Origin: Fibrobacteria bacterium
GTDB lineage: Bacteria; Fibrobacterota; Fibrobacteria; UBA5070
Direction: 5' to 3'
DNA length: 64,000 bases
NCBI GenBank assembly: GCA_020633825.1
Contig: JACKCV010000005.1
Span: forward strand, 62,001-126,000
The position numbers and the translations under genes are program-made. Shown here piece by piece: positions 17,026-25,213 of the stretch. Each line of letters begins with the position of its first letter. The first letter of the stretch is position 1. Under the pieces are notes generated by a model that saw nothing but the letters and a program-made list of their open reading frames with translations, was not told the origin of the DNA and searched no databases.

Positions 17026-18394
17026 GGGTCTACCGTGATTCTCATGGGTCACCAGGAAACCGGCACAGTTGAGTGAGGGTTCCTGGGATAGAGGTCGAGG
17101 CCGCCCAGATGGAACAGCACGCTGTCGCGGAAGGCTTGGAAGTGACGATGGCCCCGGCACTTGACCCTCACCGCTTGGATGCGGGCGTTGAGGCTTTCGG
17201 CGGCGGCGTTCGTGACCCCCAGGCTGAACACGCGCACGATACCTTCCAGGTGGCCTTCGACGGTCTTCGCCAACGTCCTCATGGGGGCAAGCTTGGAGGT
17301 CTTCGCCATCGCGATCCAGTGTTGGAGATGGTCTCGTGCTTCCCGCTCGTTCGTGCACTGGCGATACAGGCGAAGCGTCTCTTTCAGTCGGTACGCCTCG
17401 GCGGTGTTGGCGAACCACTCGCTGATGAAGGCGACCTTCTGCTGCGCCCACTCCTTCTGGCGGGAAGCGGCCGTCAGCAGACTGTAGCGAGCCTTCTTGA
17501 GGAAGGTCGCGCCCTTGGGGTCGTCCAGCCGCTGATGGATGGCAACCTCCTCACGACGGACCTGCTCCATCGCCTCGTTGGCCAGCTTCACGACGTGGAA
17601 CGGATCGAAGACAATTCGTGTCTCGTCGAGGACGTCCTTGGCCGCCTTCTCGAAGGGTCCGTGCAGATCCATCGACACGGAAACCACACGAGCCAGGATC
17701 TCCTCGCCAAGCCCTTCCAATGCGGCTTTGGCGCTGGCGGTGGTGTTGCCCTCGACCATCTCCTCGACGACTCCACGCTTGGCGTCGCCCACCACCGTGG
17801 CACACTGGCGGCGGTGCCAGTACTTCTCGTCGATCGAGAGGTGCGGCATGGTGGGCGTCGCGTCCTCCTGCCTCGACAGCGCCTTGCGCTCCAGGCCTCT
17901 CTGAACAGCTCGGCGAGCGATGCCCGCAAGGCAGTCCTCGCTGGTTCCCAGGATCTCCGCAGCACGGCGGCGCGCGCAACAGAGCATCAGGTCAATCGCG
18001 AAGGCTTCAAAGAGAAGAGTGAAGCGCGATTTCGCCTCCGCCCAAGGCACGGACACCTGCTGAACTCCGTGCTCCGGGCACGAGACGCGAGGAATGGAGC
18101 ACACCAGCATGGTCTTGAGCTGGCAGGTGTCCAAGTGGCGCCAGGTGCGCGTCGGCGCGTGGTCGTGGATGCTGCACGCCGAGCCGCAGTTCGGGCAGGG
18201 CAGGGACGTCTCGGAGCCATGGATCACCTGGATGCGCACCTCGCCGAGAGACGTGTCCAGATCTACGTTCGAGACGCACCAGGGAGGCGTCAGGCCAAGG
18301 ATGTGGGCGTAGAACGATGTGCTGTCCAAGGGAAACTCTCCTCCGAAGGGGGAAGCCTCAAAGGTGCCTCAGCCATTAGAAAGCCGGTAGACCC
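17026..18394 (-). mobile_element. ISL3-family insertion sequence, 1,369 bp, apparently complete
   Basis: The ends are GGGTCTACCG (17026-17035) and its exact inverse CGGTAGACCC (18385-18394). Similarity extends imperfectly inward for about 25-30 bases. It carries one transposase gene on the minus strand and is flanked by 8-bp direct repeats, as expected for ISL3 elements. Both ends and the transposase look intact, so it could still be mobile. It interrupts the fourth lipoprotein copy. Confidence 0.92.
17049..18329 (-). CDS. ISL3-family transposase
   Basis: A 426-residue protein, a usual length for this family. An N-terminal zinc-finger-like region (CPNCGSACSIHDHAPTRTWRHLD and a later CPEHG) is followed by a helix-turn-helix region and a DDE catalytic core: SIDEKYW, VVSVSMDLHGPF, IVFDPFHVVKLANEA and the final acidic residue in NAAAESLNARIQ. 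It catalyses cut-and-paste transposition of the surrounding element. No frameshift or stop is seen. Confidence 0.93.
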   Translation of the reverse strand: MDSTSFYAHILGLTPPWCVSNVDLDTSLGEVRIQVIHGSETSLPCPNCGSACSIHDHAPTRTWRHLDTCQLKTMLVCSIPRVSCPEHGVQQVSVPWAEAKSRFTLLFEAFAIDLMLCCARRRAAEILGTSEDCLAGIARRAVQRGLERKALSRQEDATPTMPHLSIDEKYWHRRQCATVVGDAKRGVVEEMVEGNTTASAKAALEGLGEEILARVVSVSMDLHGPFEKAAKDVLDETRIVFDPFHVVKLANEAMEQVRREEVAIHQRLDDPKGATFLKKARYSLLTAASRQKEWAQQKVAFISEWFANTAEAYRLKETLRLYRQCTNEREARDHLQHWIAMAKTSKLAPMRTLAKTVEGHLEGIVRVFSLGVTNAAAESLNARIQAVRVKCRGHRHFQAFRDSVLFHLGGLDLYPRNPHSTVPVSW

Positions 18395-18402
18395 CCGTTT
18401 CC
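18395..18402. repeat. Target-site duplication, right copy
   Basis: CCGTTTCC, identical to 17018-17025, marking the right junction of the insertion sequence. Confidence 0.9.
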
Positions 18403-18875
18403 CGGACCTGACCATGAAGACGGTGGTAGGGTGCTGGACGTATCCTGGAAGGTTGCAAGATTGCTATGTGCAATGTCTCTCCTCGGACGGGATTTTATTC
18501 TCGGATAACGTCAGTCCAAATTTTTACGGAGAAGATTCTGGGTCCTTTCAAATCGACGGGTTTCATTTAAAAGTTTTGCGGCATTTTAAGACGAGCTGGG
18601 GAAAGAGTGATTCCGATTTTTATTCGAACCCTCTTGTTCGCCGCGACTCCGCCCTTTGCGGCTTCGGCAACAACTACGAGGTCAATTCGGATTGCATGGT
18701 CCGCGTTTCGCCCGACTCCCTCCCCTGTGGCATGAAGCCCTGGACCTACTTCCGCAAACCCGCCAACTGGGATTCCCTCGTCAGGCCTTTGGAATGATGG
18801 AGTGACCTGAGGGTTCTTTGCTGGGTGCAGGTAGCAACCCTGCAAGTTCTCGCTCAGGATCCATCATTCCCCCCC

Positions 18876-19451
18876 TCACCTCCCCCGATACCCCGCCTTG
18901 AACTGGAAGGCCAACAGCGACAGTCCGCCCAGGGTGGGTTGTTTGCGCAAGGGGTCGTTGTGGAAGTAGCCTCGGGAGGTCACGATGCCCACGTGGCAGG
19001 TGCCTCCACCGATGCACGCGCCGTTGGCGGGGGCATCGAAGCGGCGTGTCCAGACCACCACGTCGCCGGGGCGCAGGCTGTCTTCGGAGGTGATCGGGGT
19101 CCATTTCGAGAGGGCGCGTTCGACGTCGCGCACCGCCAGCACGACCTTGGGCATGGCCCCGGCGCGGCGCAGCACCACCGAGGCCACCTTGGCGCAGGCC
19201 CAACGGCCGTTCTTGGTGTCGGGGCCGTTGGTGCGCACCCCGAACAGCACCACGCTGTCGTGTGTGGTGCGCAGGCCATGCCCCTCGATGGTCGCCAGGG
19301 CCAGACTGTCGAGGCGTGCGGCCAGGCTTGGATTTCCGGGCGCGCCCGATTCCGGGGCGGCTCCAGCGGTCAGTACCCAGGTGGCCAGGAGCAAGCTCGG
19401 CAGAATGCAGCTTGTTCTCCGGGGAATGCCAGGGAGCGGGGGCGGCTTCAT
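18876..19451 (-). CDS. Exported papain-fold-like (NlpC/P60 or CHAP type) peptidase candidate
   Basis: A 191-residue protein from ATG 19451, which overlaps the stop of the VanW-like gene (ATGA). It has a signal peptide (around SCILPSLLLATWVLTAGAA). The mature part has a Cys in a helix start (GRWACAKVASVVLRRAG), a L-R-P-G-D-V-V-V-W strand and a CHVGIV strand with the likely catalytic His. This order is that of NlpC/P60-CHAP cell-wall hydrolases. The spacing fits but the Cys motif is not the classical D-C-S-G, so the enzyme class is an inference. It shares an operon with a VanW-like protein, also a cell-wall type, which supports a peptidoglycan role. Confidence 0.6.
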   Translation of the reverse strand: MKPPPLPGIPRRTSCILPSLLLATWVLTAGAAPESGAPGNPSLAARLDSLALATIEGHGLRTTHDSVVLFGVRTNGPDTKNGRWACAKVASVVLRRAGAMPKVVLAVRDVERALSKWTPITSEDSLRPGDVVVWTRRFDAPANGACIGGGTCHVGIVTSRGYFHNDPLRKQPTLGGLSLLAFQFKAGYRGR

Positions 19452-20179
19452 GGCGCGGGGTGGGCCCGGGTGTAGACGGTGCGTCCGGCGTCGCGGCCAT
19501 CCAGGCGGGTGGTCACCGCGACGTGCGACGCGTCGAGTTCCTCCCGACAGAATTCGACGTCCACGGGGGAGAGGGGCCCCGACGAGAGGGCCATGGCCAC
19601 CAGGGTGTCGGCTTCCAGGTGGCAGCGCAGGATCACCAGGTAGGGGTGGGGGTTGCCCAGGCGCAGGTCCTTGGCCCCCCACACCACGGTGGCGTCCGAC
19701 CCCAAGGGGGCGAAGCGGTCGGGTTCGCGGTAGAGGTCGATGCTGTGGGCGTGCCGCTCCGGTACGGAGAGTCCGGTCACCAGGGCCAGGTGGTGCAGGA
19801 TGCCCGAGAGTTGGCACAGTCCGCCGCCCACCTGCGGGACCAGGCGCCCCCCCACCAGGTTGCGCCCTTCCTGGAACCCGCGCGCACGGCTGGGTCTCCC
19901 CACCGCCCGCCAGAACGAGAAGGTCGCTCCGGGGTTGAGGAGGTGTCCATCGACCAAGGCGGCGGCCAGGGCCAGATTGGCGCGTTTCCCTTGCAGGAAT
20001 TCCCCCGGTTTCAGGGGCTGTTCCAGCCGGGCCACCAGTTCCACTCCGGGAGGCATCGAAACCTGGACCGACCAGGGGCGCGGATGGCGCACATCGCGCA
20101 CCCACCGGCGCACCCAGGCCCATTCCTGGCGCGCGGCCAGCGGAACGAGGCGGCGCACCAGAGGTCTCCAGTTGCTCAC
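19448..20179 (-). CDS. VanW-family protein
   Basis: A 243-residue protein starting at GTG 20179, whose first bases overlap the stop of the methyltransferase gene (GTGA). The VanW core is clear: PGATFSFWRAVG, then GGRLVPQVGGGLCQLSG, then ERHAHSID. VanW-like proteins occur in glycopeptide-resistance clusters and alone in many bacteria; their biochemical role is unsettled, with links to peptidoglycan. No signal peptide is evident. There is no other van gene here, so resistance should not be assumed. Confidence 0.88.
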   Translation of the reverse strand: MSNWRPLVRRLVPLAARQEWAWVRRWVRDVRHPRPWSVQVSMPPGVELVARLEQPLKPGEFLQGKRANLALAAALVDGHLLNPGATFSFWRAVGRPSRARGFQEGRNLVGGRLVPQVGGGLCQLSGILHHLALVTGLSVPERHAHSIDLYREPDRFAPLGSDATVVWGAKDLRLGNPHPYLVILRCHLEADTLVAMALSSGPLSPVDVEFCREELDASHVAVTTRLDGRDAGRTVYTRAHPAP

Positions 20180-20877
20180 GGCAGGCGTTCCAATCGGTAC
20201 ACGTGGTACGAAGACCAGCGACCCAGCGGCGTGCGGCCCAGCCAGGCGTCGAGTCCGCCCAGCAGGGGGCGCCAGCGGGAAGGCAGGCGGTGGATGGGGA
20301 AGGTGAGAAGGCCGCGACGTCCGGCCAACGCCCATCGCCCCGCTCCCCAGCGCCGCAGGTCGGCGGCGGTGGCGTCGGTGTTGCCGTGCCAGCCGGTCGC
20401 GCTGGGGGAACGCCGCTTCCAGCGGCGGCGATGGCGCGAGGGAATGTCCACGATCAGATGCCCCCCCGGCTCCACCAGGGAGGAAGCGCGCTCCAGGATG
20501 CGGACCAAGGTGGGCTCGTCCAGGTGCATCAGCACATGGAAGCAAGTGGCCACCGCATAGGTGCCGTGGAGACTCGGATCGAGTTCCTCCAACGAGGCGC
20601 GCAGCAACCGGCGGTCGGGATGCTTGCGGGCCGCAACGGCCAACATCCCTTCCGAAACATCGATCCCCGTTCCCGCGAAGTCCAACAGCCGCCCCGTGCC
20701 GCACCCCAGGTCGACCACCCGGGAAGGGGCGATTCCATGCAACCAGTGTTTCAAAATGGTGCGCTCTTGAGCGTCTACGAAGGCCCCGTACGAGTTCCCG
20801 AAGCGGTCGTCGTCGTAGCGGGGGGCGAGGTCGTCGTAGTAGGACTCGATGGCGCCGGGGGAGGCAGAAGGGGGCAT
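20176..20877 (-). CDS. Class I SAM-dependent methyltransferase
   Basis: A 233-residue protein. I chose ATG 20877 (MPPSASPGAIESYYDDLAPRYD), the usual N-terminus of this family; the frame is open further upstream but with atypical composition. Motif I is VVDLGCGTGRLL, followed by an acidic GIDVSEGML, and the post-motif ATCFHVLMHLDEP and PGGHLIVDIP. This is a Methyltransf_11/25-type enzyme. The substrate is unknown. It is the first gene of a three-gene overlapping set with VanW-like and peptidase-like proteins. Confidence 0.88.
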   Translation of the reverse strand: MPPSASPGAIESYYDDLAPRYDDDRFGNSYGAFVDAQERTILKHWLHGIAPSRVVDLGCGTGRLLDFAGTGIDVSEGMLAVAARKHPDRRLLRASLEELDPSLHGTYAVATCFHVLMHLDEPTLVRILERASSLVEPGGHLIVDIPSRHRRRWKRRSPSATGWHGNTDATAADLRRWGAGRWALAGRRGLLTFPIHRLPSRWRPLLGGLDAWLGRTPLGRWSSYHVYRLERLP

Positions 20878-21218
20878 CAGGGAAGACTTCCGGAAGTGGA
20901 TCGCGGGCCAAAGGGACCGGAGATGGCCCCACCGGGGGAATCTAACCCTCGAACTCCGTTGGTGGTGGGGCCGATGCGGAGAACCAGGGCATTGGGGGAA
21001 TTCCGGCACGGCCGGGGGGCGCGCCAGCTGAGCGGAGGGGGCGCGTGCGCCGTCACGCCACCGCGTCGGGGGGGGCGGGACCGACCGGAGGGTAGCCCGC
21101 AGGCCAGCGGCCCCGGTGGGCCATCGGATCCACCGGGGAGGCGCCCCAAAGGAAACCGCCCTTCACCGGGAGAGAAACCGGAACAGGTCCTTCCCAGGCT
21201 TTTGAAAAAGGGTGTGCA

Positions 21219-21243
21219 GGGTTTGCAAAACCTTGCAAAACCC
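21219..21243 (+). promoter_or_regulatory. Near-palindromic operator-like box upstream of GH51-type gene
   Basis: GGGTTTGCAA and TTGCAAAACCC face each other around AACC, an inverted repeat with one extra T in the right arm. It also contains the direct repeat GCAAAACC. It is about 200 bases before the glycosidase start. A repressor or activator site for sugar control is possible, but no promoter was identified with it. Confidence 0.3.
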
Positions 21244-21273
21244 GGGATGGGGGAATGATGGGGCCCTCCAAAA

Positions 21274-21282
21274 GGGGGGGGG
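21274..21282 (+). repeat. 9-G homopolymer upstream of GH51-type gene
   Basis: Nine consecutive G in the presumed control region, about 155 bases before the start. Tracts of this length can slip during replication; an effect on expression is unproven. Confidence 0.6.
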
Positions 21283-21436
21283 ATCCTTCGCATTTCCCGG
21301 TTTCCCGGAGATTGCAGGGAATGAGGGGGCATTCCGGCAAGCACGTTGGCCGGTTTCGGTAGGACCTTTCCGACATGTGGTGCCCGCAAGCCGGACGCAT
21401 TGAGCGGTCGGGAGGGGTGCGATGGAGGGTCAGAAC

Positions 21437-24064
21437 ATGAAGCGAACGAATTGGATGTGGATGATGACGGTCCTGGCGGTGGCCGGACCGATGTCGTGGG
21501 GAGGGTTGTTCGAACCCCTCGACAAGGCCAAGACCAAACCCAAGGACGCCCTCAAGGGGGTGTTCGCCGAGGAGTGGGTCGACCTCGACGAGTCGAGCGA
21601 CGCCCCCACCAAGGACCAGATGAAGCTCACCGACGAGATCGCCGGGTCGTTCTTCATCGACGGGATCCCTTCCGGGGGATTCCCCTACGTGTACGGCGGC
21701 AAGACGGCCCAGAAGACGCTGGCCTCCAGCACCAAGGGCAACGACGCGGTGTGGGCGGCCTACATCGACAACGACTGGTCGGGCGTGACGGTGTCGCTGG
21801 GGACCAACAAGTACATGGACCTCTCCGCGGTGCGCCGCACCGGGACCCTCACCTTCTGGATCAAGCCCGGACCCAACGCCAAGAAGTTCATGGTGGGTCT
21901 GCTCGACAACCAGGGCGGGGACAAGAAGGTCCAGACCAAGGTCATGGGCGACGGCTACGCCACCCTCAAGGAAGGGCAGTGGTCACAGGTGCGCATCCCC
22001 CTCAAGGCCTTCATCGACGACGGCGTCTACTGGGACGCGGCCCAGAGCCGTGAGATCTCCAGCAAGGTCGATTGGAGCAAGATCCAGGAATTCCGCCTGT
22101 CGATCGGACGCGACGAGAACAAGCCGGGCAAGGGCAAACCCGTCGCCTTCTACCTCGACCAGATCCAGGTGACCCGCACCGCCAACGGCGTCTACGACCC
22201 CGAGGCGATGTGGGACGCGTTCCAGTCGAACGCCCCCGACGCGGTCCTCACCGACTTCACCACCTGGGCCGACCGCTGGAAGACCCAGCAGGGCAATTCC
22301 GCCGAGATCAAGGCCCAAGTGGTCGATCTGCCCAAGGGCGCACCGGCCGGGCTTTCGGGCAAGGCGCTGAAGGTGGACTTCAAGCCGGGCGACTGGTACG
22401 ACGCGTTCCTGCGCACCCAGATGGCCCCCGGGCTCGAGAAGGACTGGCGCCACCACTACGGGTTGTCGTTCTGGCTCTACACCGAGAAGCCCTTCCAGGC
22501 CCTCGACTTCGTGGTGCACGACGCCGGGCACGAGATGTACCTGGCCAAGGTCGGCGCCGGTCGCGGATGGAACCGCGTCCTGGTTCCCTTCCGGAATCTG
22601 TCGAAGTTCCCCTACTACCAGCCCCCCGAGGCCGACCAGAACAACCGCCTCGACCTGGAGGACGTGTACCAGCTGGGCATCAAGCCCGGCGGCGACGTGC
22701 CCGGGACCCTGTACATCGGCAAGCTCGAGCTGACCAACCTGCGCGAGATCGTGCGCGAGAAGGGGCCGGCCGAACTGCCCGCGGTGTTCCAGGGTCAGAT
22801 GGCCAAGGTGGTCCAGAAGGTTCCCGACATCTACGGCGTGAACGTGGGCCTGTGGGCTCCCGAACTGATCGCTCCCGCGGCGCGCCAGCTCCAGAAGGAC
22901 CTGCACCTGGGCGTGGTGCGCTACCCCGGCGGTCTGCGCTCCGACGAGGAGGATTGGGAGAAGACCCTGCGCGACAAGGATTTCCATGTCGACACCGACG
23001 AGTTCCTCGACTGGTGCCAGGACATCGGATGCCGTCCCATGTTCACCGCCAACATCGGCGACGGTTCGCCCGAGCGCGCCGCCGCCTGGGTGAAGTACGT
23101 GAACAAGACCCGCAAGGGCCCCAAGGTGCTCGACTGGGAACTCGGCAACGAGATCTACGGCAACTGGCACAAGTACTACGACAAGTGGGGCAAGGACGGC
23201 GGCTTCGCCTACGCCAGGGCCGTGAAGGAATACGTCAAGGCCATGAAGGCCGTCGATCCCGAGATCCGCATCACCGCGGTGTGGATGCTGGGCGGACCCT
23301 GGAACAAGACCGTGTTCAAGGAGGTCGCCGACGTGGTGGACGGCGTGAACGTGCACCACTACGCGCAGAACGCAGGTTCCGAGAACGACCAGGGCCTGCT
23401 GGCCACCTCGTCGGAATCCGACAAGCTGATGATCGACGTCCGCCACCAGCTCGACGAGTACGGAGTGAAGGGCCGCAAGTACGAGTTGTGGCTCACCGAA
23501 TGGAACTCGGTGGACTTCAATCCCGGTGCCCAGATCCTGTCGCACGTGAACGCCCTGTTCGTGGCCGACTACCTGGGCCACCTCGCCCAGGCCCCGCTGC
23601 AGAAGGCCACCCTGTGGGCGCTGTACAACGGACGCGACAAGCGCATGGGCGACTACGGCGTGCTCTCCACCTCGGCCGACCCGCAGGGCATGGACGTGCG
23701 TCGTCCCACCTACTGGGCGATGCGCCAGATGGCCACCACCCTCACGGGCTCGCTGCTCGAGGCCAAGACCGACCAGGAGGACCTGTCGGGCTGGATGTCG
23801 CGCCGCGATGACGGCAAGATCTCGATGGTGTTCGTGAACAAGAGCCCCGAGACCGACTTCAAGACCACCCTCAAGGTGCCCGGTCTGAAGGGGAACGCCG
23901 TGGTCGAGATCCTCACCGCCGAGAATTCGGGCGGCTTGAAGGGCTCCGAGCCCACCGGCGAGACCTGGCCGTCCACCGGACCCGTGCCCGAGCGCAGGAA
24001 GCTCGCCGACGGCGCGACCCTGGTGGTGCCCAAGTATTCCGTGGTGACGATCCGCTTCGAGTGA
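21437..24064 (+). CDS. Secreted multi-domain glycosidase, GH51-like (clan GH-A) with two CBM11/30-like modules
   Basis: About 875 residues from ATG 21437, which has GGAGGG seven bases upstream; ATG 21422 is in frame but lacks this. A signal peptide (MKRTNWMWMMTVLAVAGPMSWG) precedes two jelly-roll carbohydrate-binding-like modules (about residues 55-255 and 275-435; each ends in a strand of the type FYLDQIQV or LYIGKLELT). The catalytic barrel follows (about 455-780): DWELGNEIYGNW carries the acid/base Glu and YELWLTEWNSVDF the nucleophile Glu, as in GH51. A C-terminal beta domain completes it. I recall a similar architecture in Fibrobacter endoglucanase F. The substrate could be cellulose, glucomannan or arabinoxylan. 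Confidence 0.82.
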   Translation: MKRTNWMWMMTVLAVAGPMSWGGLFEPLDKAKTKPKDALKGVFAEEWVDLDESSDAPTKDQMKLTDEIAGSFFIDGIPSGGFPYVYGGKTAQKTLASSTKGNDAVWAAYIDNDWSGVTVSLGTNKYMDLSAVRRTGTLTFWIKPGPNAKKFMVGLLDNQGGDKKVQTKVMGDGYATLKEGQWSQVRIPLKAFIDDGVYWDAAQSREISSKVDWSKIQEFRLSIGRDENKPGKGKPVAFYLDQIQVTRTANGVYDPEAMWDAFQSNAPDAVLTDFTTWADRWKTQQGNSAEIKAQVVDLPKGAPAGLSGKALKVDFKPGDWYDAFLRTQMAPGLEKDWRHHYGLSFWLYTEKPFQALDFVVHDAGHEMYLAKVGAGRGWNRVLVPFRNLSKFPYYQPPEADQNNRLDLEDVYQLGIKPGGDVPGTLYIGKLELTNLREIVREKGPAELPAVFQGQMAKVVQKVPDIYGVNVGLWAPELIAPAARQLQKDLHLGVVRYPGGLRSDEEDWEKTLRDKDFHVDTDEFLDWCQDIGCRPMFTANIGDGSPERAAAWVKYVNKTRKGPKVLDWELGNEIYGNWHKYYDKWGKDGGFAYARAVKEYVKAMKAVDPEIRITAVWMLGGPWNKTVFKEVADVVDGVNVHHYAQNAGSENDQGLLATSSESDKLMIDVRHQLDEYGVKGRKYELWLTEWNSVDFNPGAQILSHVNALFVADYLGHLAQAPLQKATLWALYNGRDKRMGDYGVLSTSADPQGMDVRRPTYWAMRQMATTLTGSLLEAKTDQEDLSGWMSRRDDGKISMVFVNKSPETDFKTTLKVPGLKGNAVVEILTAENSGGLKGSEPTGETWPSTGPVPERRKLADGATLVVPKYSVVTIRFE

Positions 24065-24176
24065 TCATCGCCGGGAGTCGCGCTCCCCGCTGGTCGCGGG
24101 GGGTGCGTCTTCCGGAACCGGACAGGGCCGCGGGAACGGCCGCTATCGGGTGTGGCGGACGATCCGCCCGGTCCCG

Positions 24177-24211
24177 GGCCCCGTTGACGGATTCCGTCGG
24201 CGGGGCCTTTT
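24177..24211 (+). terminator. Intrinsic terminator after GH51-type gene
   Basis: GGCCCCG (24177-24183) pairs with CGGGGCC (24201-24207), with a second perfect inner stem GACGG/CCGTC, followed by TTTT. It lies about 110 bases after the glycosidase stop, separating it from the next lipoprotein gene. Confidence 0.75.
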
Positions 24212-24381
24212 CGTTGGTCTGCCTCGGGCACGGACGCGCGGCGATCGGGTGCGTGATGGCGGTTTTTTCCTGCCGGTGGAGGCGCGCGCGGACGGACTAA
24301 TTTTCGGGATTCCCGCCGACGGCTCCTCGCGGATGCCTCGAGGTCCCTTCGCCCGGCTCCCCCTTCCAGGAATTCCCGCCC

Positions 24382-25170
24382 ATGAAACCTCGTTCCGTCG
24401 TTCGATTCGGATGGATCCTCCCCTTGGTCGGATTGGTTTCCTGCGGGGGGATTTCCGGAGCCCTCGGTCTGGGCAGGCAGGAACCCGTCGACCGGTCGAC
24501 CATCCCCTGGACCGACCTCGACGAGGTTTGCGTGGGTCTCGACAAGGTCACGGGGGAAGACAGGATCTCCGGGGGGGAGTCCTTCTACTTCTACCAGAAC
24601 GGGTACCCGATGGCGGGAAGGGCGAGCGCCGACGGAGGGCGTTCCGTCCAGAGGCTCCTACCCTCCACCACCGACAACGACCCCAGGTACCGCCAGGCGT
24701 TGTGGGCCGTCTACCTCGACTCGGGTATTTCCGGGGCCACCGTGTCGTTGGGCCCCGACAAATTCATCGACCTGGCCGGATGGGTGGCCGACGGCTACCT
24801 GGGATTCTGGGTGAAGGCGGATTTCGCCCCGAAGCGTTTCTGGATCAGCCTGATCGACCTCCAGATCGACGGGAACTCGTTTGAAAGCCGGATCGAGGGC
24901 ACTCGGTACGACTCGCAACATTTCGGAGGTTGGTTCCTCATGGCCATTCCGTTGGCCCGATTCCCCGACTCCGGGATCCATCGGGATCCGCAGTCCGGCG
25001 AGGAGGTCCGGGGAAAGATGGATTGGTCGCGGATCAAGTCGTTCCGAATCTCCAGCGAACCCGAAGGCAACCCTCCGGGAAAAGTCCCCCCCTACCGCTT
25101 CCTTCTGGACCAGATCGGGTGCTTCGAGAAGAAGCCCGTCCAGCTCAATTTCAGCCGGCGCAGGAGGTGA
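24382..25170 (+). CDS. Lipoprotein with stand-alone CBM11/30-like module
   Basis: A 262-residue protein from ATG 24382. Signal peptide with lipobox (LVGLVSCGG). The mature protein aligns over its whole length with the first carbohydrate-binding-like module of the upstream glycosidase. Shared elements include LWAVYLDSGISGATVSLG against VWAAYIDNDWSGVTVSLG, GYLGFWVK, MDWSRIKSFRIS against VDWSKIQEFRLS, and FLLDQIG. No catalytic domain is present. It probably displays a glycan-binding domain on the outer or inner membrane surface. It converges with thiE, 43 bases away. Confidence 0.75.
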   Translation: MKPRSVVRFGWILPLVGLVSCGGISGALGLGRQEPVDRSTIPWTDLDEVCVGLDKVTGEDRISGGESFYFYQNGYPMAGRASADGGRSVQRLLPSTTDNDPRYRQALWAVYLDSGISGATVSLGPDKFIDLAGWVADGYLGFWVKADFAPKRFWISLIDLQIDGNSFESRIEGTRYDSQHFGGWFLMAIPLARFPDSGIHRDPQSGEEVRGKMDWSRIKSFRISSEPEGNPPGKVPPYRFLLDQIGCFEKKPVQLNFSRRRR

Positions 25171-25213
25171 TCTTCCAGCGCCTTCGCGGAGGACGGGTCG
25201 CGGCGCGAAAGCC

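Larger units (their letters stand above)
16899..18797 (+). pseudogene. Small Cys-rich lipoprotein, tandem copy 4, split by ISL3-type insertion
   Basis: The 5' part (16899-17025) encodes the start, signal peptide, lipobox-like LLMGGC and acidic linker. The 3' part (18395-18797) encodes the rest of the domain to the same RPLE end. Between them lies a 1,369-bp insertion sequence. Removing it with one copy of the 8-bp duplication CCGTTTCC restores a gene with the same 543-base spacing as its siblings, so the insertion is recent. The body is nearly identical to copy 3. The frame that reads through the IS into the 3' part is antisense to the transposase and unlikely to be translated. Confidence 0.9.
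20878..21436. other. Intergenic region between the methyltransferase and the GH51-type gene
   Basis: No convincing gene. It holds the divergent control regions of the minus-strand methyltransferase operon and the plus-strand glycosidase. Two features stand out: a near-palindromic box at 21219-21243 and a 9-G run at 21274-21282. The remainder is G-rich with no recognisable RNA. Confidence 0.5.

Noticed and set aside
17073..18797. A 574-residue plus-strand protein running through the insertion sequence
   Set aside because: Its first 440 codons are antisense to the transposase; only the end is the 3' part of the disrupted lipoprotein gene.
19448..20180. A van glycopeptide-resistance locus
   Set aside because: Only a VanW-like gene is present; there is no vanH, vanA-type ligase, vanX or adjacent VanRS pair, and VanW-family proteins are common outside resistance loci.
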